Shown piece after piece: positions 50,609 to 59,856 of a stretch of 64,000 nt of DNA. The number at the start of each line of letters is the position of its first letter. The first letter of the stretch is position 1. The stretch spans positions 434,001-498,000 of the forward strand of contig NZ_FOWP01000001.1 in assembly GCF_900115475.1 (NCBI RefSeq), written 5' to 3'. Both the position numbers and the translations under genes were made by a program. This stretch comes from Ectopseudomonas composti (GTDB taxonomy: Bacteria > Pseudomonadota > Gammaproteobacteria > Pseudomonadales > Pseudomonadaceae). The notes beneath the pieces are model-generated. The model ran no database searches. It saw only the letters and a list, made by a program, of their open reading frames with translations, and had not been told where the DNA came from.

Positions 50609-51457
50609 CTAGCGGATATCCGCCTCCTTGATCTGCCAGAGAAACAGCGCGGTCTGCCGCCCTTCGTTGACCTCCAGCAGCCGGTCGGCCGGCGCCCCGG
50701 GAATCTCGAAGGTATTGCTGATCAGCCAGCTGCCAGCGCCCATCTCGGCCTGGGCCTTGGCCCAGAGACGGGTCATCGGCACCGGCGAGAGAAAGCAGTA
50801 CACGACGTCGAAGCACCCAAGGTCGACGCGCCAGATACTGCGATAGCGGATGCTGCAATTTTCCTGCAACAGGCAGCGCAACCACGCGACAACGAACAGC
50901 AGCGGCGCTGTTTCGACACCGACGAACTGGCCACGCGGGAACTGTCGAGCCAGCTGCAGCAAGGTACCAGCGGTGCCACAGCCCAGGTCGACGAAGCGCA
51001 ATGGCGGCTCGCGCTCGCTCAAAAATTGCTGCAGACGCTGCTGCGCCTTGCGCCCGCTCAAGTAAAGCGGCACCTGCTCACGCCAGCTGTTCCAGTTGAC
51101 CAAAAGCAGCAGCACGAAGCCCAACAGGAACAGCCATGCCGGCATATCGATGCGCTGCACCACCAACAATGCCGGCAGGAACGCCAGGTTTATCCACAGC
51201 CACCAACGCGACAGGCCCAGGCGCCAGCCGATCCCGGCAGCCAGAACGCCTTGCAGCAAAGCCACCGAAAACAGCGACATGCGCCAGGGCAGCAAGGCCA
51301 GCAAGGCCAGCAGATAGACCAGCACCACCACCAGCGCAATGGCCAACCCTTGCGCCAAAAGAGCGCGCAGCACCGGTAGCCGCAGCACCGCTCTCTCCCC
51401 GCCTGTCATCATTGCCAGCCCCTGCTCCTGACAGCCGAATGGCCACCGAGCGCTCAT
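50609..51457 (-). CDS. Membrane-anchored class I SAM methyltransferase
   Basis: This 282-residue protein has an N-terminal membrane part of about 115 residues with three or four helices (IALVVVLVYLLALLALLP, LFLLGFVLLLLVNW). The methyltransferase domain has motif I RFVDLGCGTAGTLLQLA and post-I FVGVETAPLLFV. The core ends with a Tyr/Ser-rich segment FDVVYCFLSPVPM. The substrate is unknown; a membrane-lipid or envelope substrate is plausible but not shown. The start at 51457 is uncertain, since ATG at 51412 also has a purine-rich upstream. It diverges from rsgA. Confidence 0.75.
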   Translation of the reverse strand: MSARWPFGCQEQGLAMMTGGERAVLRLPVLRALLAQGLAIALVVVLVYLLALLALLPWRMSLFSVALLQGVLAAGIGWRLGLSRWWLWINLAFLPALLVVQRIDMPAWLFLLGFVLLLLVNWNSWREQVPLYLSGRKAQQRLQQFLSEREPPLRFVDLGCGTAGTLLQLARQFPRGQFVGVETAPLLFVVAWLRCLLQENCSIRYRSIWRVDLGCFDVVYCFLSPVPMTRLWAKAQAEMGAGSWLISNTFEIPGAPADRLLEVNEGRQTALFLWQIKEADIR

Positions 51458-51501
51458 GCTAAACTCGCCGCGATCAACACTCCACTACCCCCGGAAACTC
51501 C

Positions 51502-52533
51502 ATGGCCAAACGCCAACTCAACCGCCGCCAGAGCTGGCGTATCGAAAAGATTCAAGGCGAACGCGCCGCTCGCGCCGCCAAGCGCGAATCGAAGGCAGTG
51601 GAAGCACTGGAAGGCGGCGACCTGGGCCCTGAGCAGACCGGCCTGGTCATCGCTCACTTCGGGGTGCAGGTAGAGATCGAGGGTTTACAGGGCGAGCTGG
51701 CCGGCCAGATCTTTCGCTGTCACCTACGCGCCAACCTGCCGGCGCTGGTCACCGGCGACCAGGTAGTCTGGCGGCCCGGCAATCAGGGTGATGGCGTCAT
51801 CGTTGCGCAACTGCCGAGAAACAGCGAGCTGTGCCGCCCCGACATGCGCGGCCAGCTCAAGCCGGTGGCTGCCAACGTCGACCAGATCGTTATCGTCTTC
51901 GCTCCGCTCCCCGAGCCGCACGCCAACCTGATCGACCGCTATCTGGTCGCCGCCGAGCATGCCGGCATTCGCCCCCTGCTGCTGCTGAACAAGGCCGACC
52001 TGATCGACGAGCAGAACAAGGTGGCGCTGGATGCCCTGCTCACGGTCTATCGCCAGCTGGAGTACCCGCTGCTGGAAGTCTCGGCCCATCAGGGCGATGG
52101 CATGGAGCAACTGAAGAAACATCTGGATGGCAACGTCAGCGTATTCGTCGGCCAGTCCGGTGTTGGTAAATCATCCCTGGTCAACGGCCTGCTGCCCGGC
52201 GTCGACACCCGTGTCGGCGCGTTGTCGGAACTGACCGGCAAGGGCACGCACACCACCACCACGGCGCGCCTGTTCCATTTCCCCGGCGGCGGTCAGCTGA
52301 TCGACTCCCCCGGCATTCGCGAGTTCGGCCTGGGCCATGTCAGCCGTGATGATGTGGAGGCAGGCTTCATCGAGTTCCACGACCTGCTTGGCCGCTGTCG
52401 CTTCCGCGATTGCAAGCACGACCGCGAGCCTGGTTGCGCACTGCTGCAGGCACTGGAAGACGGTCGTGTGCAGCCGCAGCGGATGGCCAGCTACCGGCAC
52501 ATCCTCGCCAGCCTGCCGCAGGACGATTACTGA
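51502..52533 (+). CDS. rsgA: Ribosome small subunit GTPase RsgA
   Basis: This 343-residue circularly permuted GTPase matures the 30S subunit. G4 [10 protein letters not shown] comes before G1 [19 protein letters not shown]2/G3 [11 protein letters not shown] and [11 protein letters not shown]. The C-terminal zinc finger is [16 protein letters not shown], with an OB fold at the N-terminus. The stop overlaps the convergent motB stop by seven bases. Confidence 0.96.
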   Translation: MAKRQLNRRQSWRIEKIQGERAARAAKRESKAVEALEGGDLGPEQTGLVIAHFGVQVEIEGLQGELAGQIFRCHLRANLPALVTGDQVVWRPGNQGDGVIVAQLPRNSELCRPDMRGQLKPVAANVDQIVIVFAPLPEPHANLIDRYLVAAEHAGIRPLLLLNKADLIDEQNKVALDALLTVYRQLEYPLLEVSAHQGDGMEQLKKHLDGNVSVFVGQSGVGKSSLVNGLLPGVDTRVGALSELTGKGTHTTTTARLFHFPGGGQLIDSPGIREFGLGHVSRDDVEAGFIEFHDLLGRCRFRDCKHDREPGCALLQALEDGRVQPQRMASYRHILASLPQDDY

Positions 52534-53531
52534 TTGTTCAGCTGATCGAGCGGGCTATTGCCATTCTCGAAGATGTTCAAGCGCTCACGCAGTTGATCGG
52601 CCGGTAGCGCTTCGGCGGGCGGCCCTGGCGGAGTGCCGGCGGGTGCCGCCTCCTGCGTTGCCGGCTCTGCACCAGCGCCCTGCTCGCCCTCGATCGCGCG
52701 CTGCGCCTTCTTGGTCAGCACGACGATATCGATGCGCCGATTGACGGGATTGAACGGATCCTCGCGGTCAAACAGGGCCGACGACGCATAGCCGACGACG
52801 CGCGCCACCTGCTCGTCCGGATACCCACCCGCCACCAGGGTGCGTCTCGCTGCATTCGCGCGATTGGAGGACAGCTCCCAGTTGCCAAAATCGCCACGCC
52901 CGGAAAAGGGCTTGGCGTCGGTATGGCCGCTGACGCTGATCTTGTTCGGCACCGCGCGAATGGTGTCGGCCATGGCCAGCAGGATGTCTTCGAAATAAGG
53001 CTGAAGGTCAGCACTGCCGAGGGCGAACATGGGACGATTCTCGGCGTCCATGATCTGAATGCGCAGGCCATCCTGGGTGATCTCGAACAGAATCTGGTCC
53101 TTGAAGCGCTGCAGTTCGGGGTTTTCCTCGACCTTGTTCTGCAGCTCCTGCAACAGCAGCTCCAGGCGCTCCTGTTCCATTTTTTCAGCCAGGGTTTCGA
53201 TCTGATCCGTGCTTACGCCAGTCTCATCCGGCTGGCTCTCCGGTGTCTCGGAGACGTCCGGGTTGAGCGTGCGCTCGGGCGCCGGCGTCGGCGTACCGCC
53301 CAGGTCGATGGCGTAGGGGCTGGCACTTTCGGTGAAGCCGATGGGGTCCTGGAAGTAACCGGAAATCGCGCGTTTCTGTTCCGGCGTGGCCGACGACATC
53401 AGCCACATCACCAGGAAGAACGCCATCATGGCGGTAGCAAAGTCGGCGAACGCGATCTTCCAGGCACCGCCATGGTGCCCGCCAGCGGTCTTCTTGACCC
53501 GCTTGACGATGATGGGTTGGTTATTTTCCAT
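52527..53531 (-). CDS. motB: Flagellar stator protein MotB
   Basis: This 334-residue protein has a membrane helix with the proton-channel aspartate ([20 protein letters not shown]) and a Pro/Glu/Thr-rich linker. A C-terminal OmpA-like peptidoglycan-binding domain has [13 protein letters not shown] and [12 protein letters not shown]. The tail is Ala/Pro-rich. It anchors the stator to the cell wall. It lies three bases after motA on the same transcript. Confidence 0.96.
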   Translation of the reverse strand: MENNQPIIVKRVKKTAGGHHGGAWKIAFADFATAMMAFFLVMWLMSSATPEQKRAISGYFQDPIGFTESASPYAIDLGGTPTPAPERTLNPDVSETPESQPDETGVSTDQIETLAEKMEQERLELLLQELQNKVEENPELQRFKDQILFEITQDGLRIQIMDAENRPMFALGSADLQPYFEDILLAMADTIRAVPNKISVSGHTDAKPFSGRGDFGNWELSSNRANAARRTLVAGGYPDEQVARVVGYASSALFDREDPFNPVNRRIDIVVLTKKAQRAIEGEQGAGAEPATQEAAPAGTPPGPPAEALPADQLRERLNIFENGNSPLDQLNNQ

Positions 53532-53534
53532 GGC

Positions 53535-54386
53535 TTAGTTGCCGCGCATGGCCTGCTCGAGCTCACTGAAGCTCGGGCGATGCGCCGGATACAGCACCTT
53601 GCGCCCGAACTCGACAGCCAGGGTCGGCGGCATGCCGGAAGCGGACGCGACCAGCGTCGCCTTGATCGACTCGTAGAGGTTCAGCTCTTCCTTGGCGTCA
53701 TGCTCCAACGCCCCGGAAAGCGGGCCGAAGAAACCGTAAGAAGCGAGAATACCGAGGAAGGTACCGACCAGCGCCGTACCCACCTTCTCACCGATCTGCG
53801 CGTTGTCCGCCTCGGCGAGAATCGACATGGTGATCACAATACCCAGTACCGCCGCGACAATACCCATGGCCGGCATGCCGTCGGCGACCTTGGCCACTGC
53901 GTGTGCCGGATGCTCCACTTCCTCCTTGAGGCTGGCCAGCTCCATGTCGAACAGGCCTTCCAGCTCGTGCGGCGCCATGTTGCCGGAGGACATGATACGC
54001 AGGTAGTCGCAGATGAACGCCGTCATCCGCGCATCCTTGAGCACGCCGGGATACTTGCTGAAGATCGGGCTGGCGTTGGGATCTTCAACGTCAGCCTCGA
54101 TGGCCATCATGCCCTCGCGGCGACTTTTATTGAGTATCTCGTAAAGCAGCTTGAGCACTTCGAGGTAATAGGCATGAGTGAAACGACTGCCGAACATGCT
54201 CAGCGACTTCTTGAACACGGTCATGAACATGCTGCCGGGGTTGGCCTGCAGGAATGCCCCGAGCGCCGCACCACCGATAATCATTACTTCGAAGGGGTGG
54301 ACCAATGCCATCAGGTGCCCGCCCGATAGCACGAACCCACCGAATACGCAGCCGAAAACGACGATGATGCCTATGATTTTTGCCAT
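53535..54386 (-). CDS. motA: Flagellar stator protein MotA
   Basis: This 283-residue protein has four membrane helices. It begins IIGIIVVFGCVFGGFVLSGG, carries the cytoplasmic loop with KYPGVLKDARMTAFICDYLR, and ends with GMPAMGIVAAVLGIVITM and a LVGTFLGILASYGFFGPL channel helix. With MotB it makes the proton-driven stator. The start at 54386 gives the standard MAKIIG terminus. A FliA-type promoter lies 55-81 bases upstream. Confidence 0.97.
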   Translation of the reverse strand: MAKIIGIIVVFGCVFGGFVLSGGHLMALVHPFEVMIIGGAALGAFLQANPGSMFMTVFKKSLSMFGSRFTHAYYLEVLKLLYEILNKSRREGMMAIEADVEDPNASPIFSKYPGVLKDARMTAFICDYLRIMSSGNMAPHELEGLFDMELASLKEEVEHPAHAVAKVADGMPAMGIVAAVLGIVITMSILAEADNAQIGEKVGTALVGTFLGILASYGFFGPLSGALEHDAKEELNLYESIKATLVASASGMPPTLAVEFGRKVLYPAHRPSFSELEQAMRGN

Positions 54387-54440
54387 GGAAGAAACGCTTG
54401 AGGAGCCTAGAGGATGGGTTATTAAAAACAACCCTTCTAA

Positions 54441-54467
54441 TTATCGGAGCTTATACGCCAGACTATA
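54441..54467 (-). promoter_or_regulatory. FliA (sigma28) promoter of motAB
   Basis: On the minus strand TATAGTCT, an 11-base spacer and TCCGATAA match the flagellar consensus TAAAGTTT-N11-GCCGATAA at 6 of 8 and 7 of 8 positions. The -10 element is at 54441-54448, -35 at 54460-54467. It places motAB in the late flagellar class. Confidence 0.8.
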
Positions 54468-54506
54468 GCCAGTTATGGTCAAAAGCCAGTTTCGACTCGA
54501 GCCAAT

Positions 54507-56030
54507 ATGTCGACGTCAAAATCCCTGCCGCGCACGCTGGATGCCTGGGTACAACAGCTGGGCAAGTTGCCACTGCCAATCGAGCAGCAGCAGCATTTGC
54601 GTCTGCGTCGCATCCTTGCCGACAGCCGCCGAACCTGGCGCGAAATTGCCGAGGCGATAGAGGCGAGCCCCTCCTTTGCCCTGCAGGTACTGCGTGAAGC
54701 CAACCAGTCGAGCAACAGCCTCAGCGACCCCGCTGAAAGCGTCGAAACCGCTCTTTCGCGTCTGGGCCTGAGTCGCTGCGAAGCCCTTCTCAATCAGGCG
54801 CCCGCCCTACCAGAAAGCGACATACCCCTTGCATTCAAGCAGATCTTGCTGATCAGCCAGCATGCCAGCCAACAGGCACGCGGCTTGTTCGGCGCACGCC
54901 TGGCGCGCCTGTGGAATGAACTGCATGGCTGCAGCCTACTGTTTCTCTCGCCCATCTGGCCGCTGCTGTGCGCCCACCCTCAACTCTTCGAAGCGTGGGA
55001 ACAGCGCGTACTGCTTAAAGGCGAGCGCCCTGCCGTTGTCGAGAAGGAATTGCTCGGGGTCAGCTTGATCCAGCTGTGCGTCAAACTGGCCGAACGCTGG
55101 CGCCTGCCCGAGTGGATCGTTCGCGGCTACCGCTTGCTGGAGCGAGATCGCCGCCAGTTGGTCAAGGCGTTGCACATCGCCCGCGACAACGAGCATCCCT
55201 TGCATCAACAGCAGATGCTCGACGCCGACACGCCCCTGCGCCACTGGCTCACTCATCCGAGCAACTGCGTGCTGCTGGCCAACGGCCTGGCGGTATCGGC
55301 GCACCAAGCCTGGGATACCGCACACTGCCTGCGCTGGCAGCGGCTGACCGGGCTGTACCTGCAGATTCCCCTGAGCGAACTACAGCAGGAAGTGCACCAG
55401 CATGCTGTGAGCAGCGCTCGCCAGCCCCACGACAGCACACTCTGGCATCCGGCCCAGGCGCTGATCTGGCCGTGGCACGTTCACCGCCTCAGACCAGCCG
55501 TGAGCGCGGCAGCACCGCCCAAACGTGATGACCTCGCTGCCTGGCGCCAGCACTGTGCACGCCTGCTCGCCGACCCCAGTACTTTTGCCAACGTGCCGCA
55601 GCTGACTGCCTGCGCCCGCGACGCCCTGCAAGCCTGCGGCCTCAAGCGCGTGCTGCTGCTACTTGCCGATCGCCAGCACACCCGCCTGCTAACCCAACAG
55701 CAAGCGGGCCTTGATGTCAGCGCAGCTGGCCTCAGCCTCGACCCAGCACAGAGCAAGGTGCTGAAGCGCCTGCTCAGCGAGCCAGGACAACTGCGCCTGA
55801 CGCCCGGCAATGTGGCGCAGTTTTCGGCACTGCTGCCGGGCAACCTTAAGGCCCTGTTCCCCAGCGAGCACCTGCTGCTGCGCTCCCTAGCCAATAACGG
55901 TCGGGTGGTGATGCTGGTCGTGGCCGACCAGGGCGGCCAACCGCTCAATGACGTCTGCCTGCAGGCGTTCGGCAAGACCGTACAGTGCATCGAACGCGCG
56001 CTTGGTAGCTTTTCCAGACGCGGGCGCTGA
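54507..56030 (+). CDS. HDOD-domain signalling protein
   Basis: This 507-residue protein has an N-terminal HDOD-like domain (TWREIAEAIEASPSFALQVL, ANQSSNSLSDPAESVETALS) continuing through LFGARLARLWNELHGCSLLF. A C-terminal region of about 180 residues resembles a GAF or regulatory module (LKRVLLLLADRQHTRLLTQQ, VMLVVADQGGQPLNDV). No catalytic His-Asp pair for a true phosphodiesterase is evident, as is normal for HDOD. It is divergent from motA, in a place shared with other pseudomonads. Function unknown, probably signalling. Confidence 0.8.
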   Translation: MSTSKSLPRTLDAWVQQLGKLPLPIEQQQHLRLRRILADSRRTWREIAEAIEASPSFALQVLREANQSSNSLSDPAESVETALSRLGLSRCEALLNQAPALPESDIPLAFKQILLISQHASQQARGLFGARLARLWNELHGCSLLFLSPIWPLLCAHPQLFEAWEQRVLLKGERPAVVEKELLGVSLIQLCVKLAERWRLPEWIVRGYRLLERDRRQLVKALHIARDNEHPLHQQQMLDADTPLRHWLTHPSNCVLLANGLAVSAHQAWDTAHCLRWQRLTGLYLQIPLSELQQEVHQHAVSSARQPHDSTLWHPAQALIWPWHVHRLRPAVSAAAPPKRDDLAAWRQHCARLLADPSTFANVPQLTACARDALQACGLKRVLLLLADRQHTRLLTQQQAGLDVSAAGLSLDPAQSKVLKRLLSEPGQLRLTPGNVAQFSALLPGNLKALFPSEHLLLRSLANNGRVVMLVVADQGGQPLNDVCLQAFGKTVQCIERALGSFSRRGR

Positions 56031-56080
56031 AACGACCTGTTTCCGCTACAATCGACCTCTTTTCATACGAGGAGGCCGTC

Positions 56081-56896
56081 ATGTCCGCCTTCGACAACCT
56101 GCCACTGGTGATCGAGCCGGCCGAACTGGCCGAGCGCCTGGACGCCCCCGATCTGATCCTGCTCGACCTGAGCAGCGCGGCACGCTATGCAGCCGGTCAT
56201 ATCCCCGGCGCGCGCTGGGTCGATGCCAAGCGCACGCAGCTAGGCCAGCCGCCTGCTCCCGGTCTGCGCCCCGAACGCCCCGAACTGGAAGCGTTGTTCG
56301 CCGATATCGGTCACCACCCGGATGCCACCTATGTGGTCTACGACGATGAAGGCGGCCCCTGGGCCGGTCGTTTCATCTGGCTGCTCGACGTGATTGGCCA
56401 TCAGCACTACCACTTTCTCAACGGCGGCTTGCAGGCCTGGATCGGCGACGGCCTCGAACTGAGCCAGGAGGCACCGAGCGTAGCGCGCAGCGAAGTGCAA
56501 CTGACGCTCAGCGATGCTCCCACTGCAACCCGCGACTACCTGCAGTCGCGCCTGGGCCACAGCGACCTGGCCATCTGGGACGTACGTGGCGCGGATGAAT
56601 ACCGCGGCGAGAAACTGAGTTCGGCACGCGGCGGGCATATCCCCGGCGCCACTCATTTCGAGTGGACGGCCGGCATGGACCCGCAACGCGGCATGCGCAT
56701 CCGCACCGATATCGCCGAAATCCTGCAAGGCCTGGGCATCACGCCCGACAAGGAAGTGATCACCCACTGCCAGACTCACCGCCGCTCTGGCTTCAGCTAC
56801 GTGGTCGCCAAGGCGCTCGGTTACCCACGCGTGAAGGCCTATGCCGGCTCTTGGTCCGAGTGGGGCAACCTACCCGACACGCCAATCGAACGCTGA
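56081..56896 (+). CDS. rhdA: Thiosulfate:cyanide sulfurtransferase (rhodanese)
   Basis: This 271-residue protein has two rhodanese domains. The C-terminal active loop is CQTHRRS with catalytic Cys at residue 230, the position and loop type of Azotobacter/Pseudomonas RhdA. It moves sulfane sulfur to cyanide or other acceptors. A GAGGAGG Shine-Dalgarno precedes the ATG. The next gene is psd, 69 bases downstream. Confidence 0.93.
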   Translation: MSAFDNLPLVIEPAELAERLDAPDLILLDLSSAARYAAGHIPGARWVDAKRTQLGQPPAPGLRPERPELEALFADIGHHPDATYVVYDDEGGPWAGRFIWLLDVIGHQHYHFLNGGLQAWIGDGLELSQEAPSVARSEVQLTLSDAPTATRDYLQSRLGHSDLAIWDVRGADEYRGEKLSSARGGHIPGATHFEWTAGMDPQRGMRIRTDIAEILQGLGITPDKEVITHCQTHRRSGFSYVVAKALGYPRVKAYAGSWSEWGNLPDTPIER

Positions 56897-56965
56897 GCGC
56901 ATCGGCAATCAGATCTCCCCGGCCTGGCCATGCCAGTGCCGGTTCAGAACCCTCAAGGAAACACG

Positions 56966-57826
56966 ATGAAACAACGTCTCTTTATCCTCAGCCAGTACCT
57001 GCTGCCTCATCACCTGCTGTCGCGCCTGATCGGCTGCGTTGCCGAATGCCGTATCGGCTGGCTGAAGAATCCGCTGATCTCGTGGTTCGCCAAGCAATAC
57101 CAGGTCAACATGAGCGAAGCGCAAGTCGAAGACCTGCGCGCCTTCGAGCACTTCAACGCCTTTTTCACCCGCGCCTTGAAAGATGGCGTCCGCCCGCTGG
57201 ATGGAACCCCCGGCGCCATTCTCAGCCCTGCCGACGGCGCCATCAGCCAGCTCGGTGCCATCGAGCACGGCCGAATCTTCCAGGCCAAGGGCCACAGCTT
57301 CAGCGCTGTCGAACTGCTCGGCGGCGATGCCGAGCGCGCAGCACCGTTCATGGGCGGCCAGTTCGCCACCGTGTACCTGTCGCCGAAGGATTACCACCGC
57401 GTGCATATGCCGCTGGGCGGCACGCTGAAGGAAATGGTCTACGTACCGGGTCGCCTGTTCTCGGTCAACCAGACCACCGCGGAGAACGTGCCCGAGCTGT
57501 TCGCGCGCAACGAGCGCGTGGTCTGCCTGTTCGACACCGAGCGCGGGCCGATGGCCGTGGTACTGGTCGGTGCGATGATCGTGGCCAGCGTCGAAACCGT
57601 ATGGGCCGGCCTGGTCACGCCGCCCAAGCGTGAGCTGAAGAGCACCCGCTACGACGCGCAGGCGCGCGAGCCGATCGAGCTGGCCAAAGGTGCGGAGATG
57701 GGTCGTTTCAAGCTGGGCTCCACCGCCATCGTTCTGTTCGGCCCGAATCAGGTGCAATGGGCTCAGGAGCTGGACGCCGGCAGCGCGGTGAGCATGGGCC
57801 AACTGCTCGGCAACGCTCAAGACTGA
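56966..57826 (+). CDS. psd: Phosphatidylserine decarboxylase
   Basis: This 286-residue proenzyme makes phosphatidylethanolamine at the inner membrane. The self-cleaving motif is LGST with Ser252 becoming the pyruvoyl group, and HMPLGGTL and FVNQTTAEN-type segments (here FSVNQTTAENVPELFARNER) are conserved. The ATG at 56966 follows AAGGAA and gives the standard MKQRLF start. Probably co-transcribed with rhdA. Confidence 0.96.
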   Translation: MKQRLFILSQYLLPHHLLSRLIGCVAECRIGWLKNPLISWFAKQYQVNMSEAQVEDLRAFEHFNAFFTRALKDGVRPLDGTPGAILSPADGAISQLGAIEHGRIFQAKGHSFSAVELLGGDAERAAPFMGGQFATVYLSPKDYHRVHMPLGGTLKEMVYVPGRLFSVNQTTAENVPELFARNERVVCLFDTERGPMAVVLVGAMIVASVETVWAGLVTPPKRELKSTRYDAQAREPIELAKGAEMGRFKLGSTAIVLFGPNQVQWAQELDAGSAVSMGQLLGNAQD

Positions 57827-57887
57827 AAACGAAAAACAGGAACCCGCGTATCGACCGCTTGGTCATAGATACGTACTCTGCCTGGGT

Positions 57888-57907
57888 GCCCGTCCATGTG
57901 GACGGGC
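57888..57907 (+). other. 8-bp hairpin with ATGT loop
   Basis: GCCCGTCC/GGACGGGC (57888-57895, 57900-57907) holds the loop ATGT, so the in-frame ATG at 57896 would be buried. No T-run follows. It lies between psd and the PilZ-like gene. Confidence 0.45.
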
Positions 57908-57991
57908 TGCCAGCACAGCCAGATGCTGCTAGAGTTCGAAAGACTATTACTAGAGCCGCTTGATAGTGCGTGGCCGGAGCCTCCGAGTTTG

Positions 57992-59794
57992 ATGGATAAA
58001 CAGAGTACCCACCTTCAACTGTTGCGCGTTCCCACGCCAAGCAAGCAGAGCCTCGGTTTCTGCGACGGCAGCCCCCGCGATCTGAAACGCTGGATCGCAG
58101 GCCTACCCAAGGCGAACATCGGTGAAACCGCACGGCAGTTGTATCAGAGCCTGGTGGAACTCAACCAATTCCTCACCCCCTCGGAAAACCGCCTGCAACT
58201 GCTCGAGCTGCTGCGCCCGGAAGTCAGCTACGTCTGCCAGCATCTGGAGCGTCACTTCCTCAACCAGGCCATCGTCCTCGACGAGCGCCCACGCAAGGTA
58301 GCCAACCTGTGCCAGGCGCTGCAGAACCACCTGGCCGTCGGCTACAAACTGATCATTTCCCGCGTTATCAGCCGTAGCGGCAAGGATCGCGACCAACTGC
58401 TCGCCGTCTCTCTGCAGCGCGCCAGCCACAGTCTTTGCAGCCCGCTGATCCGCGCCAGCCAGCTTTACTGCCCGGTGCCCGAAGGGCTGTGGCTGGAGCT
58501 GCACCAGCTGTATCAGATCGCCTGCGAACAAGGCCTGCAACGCCAGGTCATTCGTGACCCGCTGGCTCGCCATACCCAGGGACTGAGCACCGAGCAGTCC
58601 TACGTGACCGCGCTGCTGCTGGGCTGCGCCCGCACCAACCAGATGCGTCAGAACGGCATCGCCCGCCTGGCAGAAGCACTGGAACCCTGGAGCACACTGG
58701 TCAAGCTGCAGCCGGGCGATCATCCGGACAGCCTGTTCGTGCTGGCACCACAGATCGACGGCCCGCCACGCTACAAATCGCTGTACCAGAGCAGTGAACT
58801 GCACAACCTTCTGGGCATCGACACTCAGCCACTGGTCGATGCGATCAAGGAATACCTCGAACTGCCGGAAGAAGAGCGCAGCAAATCGCGCTTGATGATT
58901 CCGGAGGGCATCAGCCTCGATCTGCTGCAACACGTCGCAGCGGCCTGGGGAGACATCGCCGAGCGCACCTTCCAGCGCACTGCGGGCCACGGCAACCTGA
59001 CCCTGTGCATCGGCATGACCGCATTGCATTTCTTCCTTTCCGGAAAGCGCTCGTTCGCCGAAGTGCTCAAGCGCCCGGTCGAGCTAGGGGCCGCGGTGTT
59101 CAAACCCACGACCGGCGAGCCCGATGTCTGGTCGAACGCCTTCGACGCCCAGCGCAGTGCGGTTGACGAAATTCATTTCGAAGAAATCCAGTACACCAAA
59201 GTGACGCCTGGCGAACAAGCGCAGCCGGCGAGCAATGGCGAGGAGTACCCGACCTTCCCGCTGGCCATCGTCAATCACAGCCCTGGCGGCTACTGCCTGT
59301 CCTGGCCCAAGGACGTGCCCAGCCAACTGCAAGCCGGCGAGTTGCTTGGCGTGCAGGACAGCCCGAGCCAGGGCTGGAGCGTGGCTATCGTGCGCTGGAT
59401 TCGTCAGGTTCGCGGTGGCGGTACGCAGATGGGCATCGAACTAATCGCCCCGCATGCACGCCCGTGCGGCCTGCAGCTGCTGCGCAAAGCCGAGCAGAAT
59501 AGCCAGTATCTGCGTGCCCTGCTGCTGCCGGAAATCAGCGCCATTTCCCGCCCTGCCAGCCTGATCACACCGCGCCTGCCGTTCCAGGAGGGCAGCAAGG
59601 TGCTGATCAACGATCACGGCGAGGAGCACCGTGCCGTGCTCACCCGCAGACAGGTCAGCACCGGAAGCTTCAGCCAGTTCGAGTATCGCCGCGTGGGCGA
59701 AGAAGAAGGCGCAGCCGGGACACCGGTCACAGCCTCGCAAAGCCAGAAGCCTGCCGGGGAGGAAGATTTTGACTCACTCTGGAAGTCGCTGTAG
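57992..59794 (+). CDS. PilZ-like domain protein upstream of fimX
   Basis: This 600-residue protein has a long helical N-terminal region (NIGETARQLYQSLVELNQFL, NQAIVLDERPRKVANLCQAL) and a C-terminal region with NHSPGGYCLSWP. The latter fits the PilZ NxSxxG half-motif, but I find no RxxxR partner, so c-di-GMP binding is doubtful. The family is the one next to fimX in pseudomonads; its role is not known to me. Start 57992 is chosen because the longer ORF begins inside a hairpin, though the Shine-Dalgarno is weak. No membrane segment. Confidence 0.75.
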   Translation: MDKQSTHLQLLRVPTPSKQSLGFCDGSPRDLKRWIAGLPKANIGETARQLYQSLVELNQFLTPSENRLQLLELLRPEVSYVCQHLERHFLNQAIVLDERPRKVANLCQALQNHLAVGYKLIISRVISRSGKDRDQLLAVSLQRASHSLCSPLIRASQLYCPVPEGLWLELHQLYQIACEQGLQRQVIRDPLARHTQGLSTEQSYVTALLLGCARTNQMRQNGIARLAEALEPWSTLVKLQPGDHPDSLFVLAPQIDGPPRYKSLYQSSELHNLLGIDTQPLVDAIKEYLELPEEERSKSRLMIPEGISLDLLQHVAAAWGDIAERTFQRTAGHGNLTLCIGMTALHFFLSGKRSFAEVLKRPVELGAAVFKPTTGEPDVWSNAFDAQRSAVDEIHFEEIQYTKVTPGEQAQPASNGEEYPTFPLAIVNHSPGGYCLSWPKDVPSQLQAGELLGVQDSPSQGWSVAIVRWIRQVRGGGTQMGIELIAPHARPCGLQLLRKAEQNSQYLRALLLPEISAISRPASLITPRLPFQEGSKVLINDHGEEHRAVLTRRQVSTGSFSQFEYRRVGEEEGAAGTPVTASQSQKPAGEEDFDSLWKSL

Positions 59795-59856
59795 GCTCCA
59801 GCGAACTCACCATTTGTCGCCTTTTCGCGTCCGTTCGGCGCGGTATTGACTCCTCT

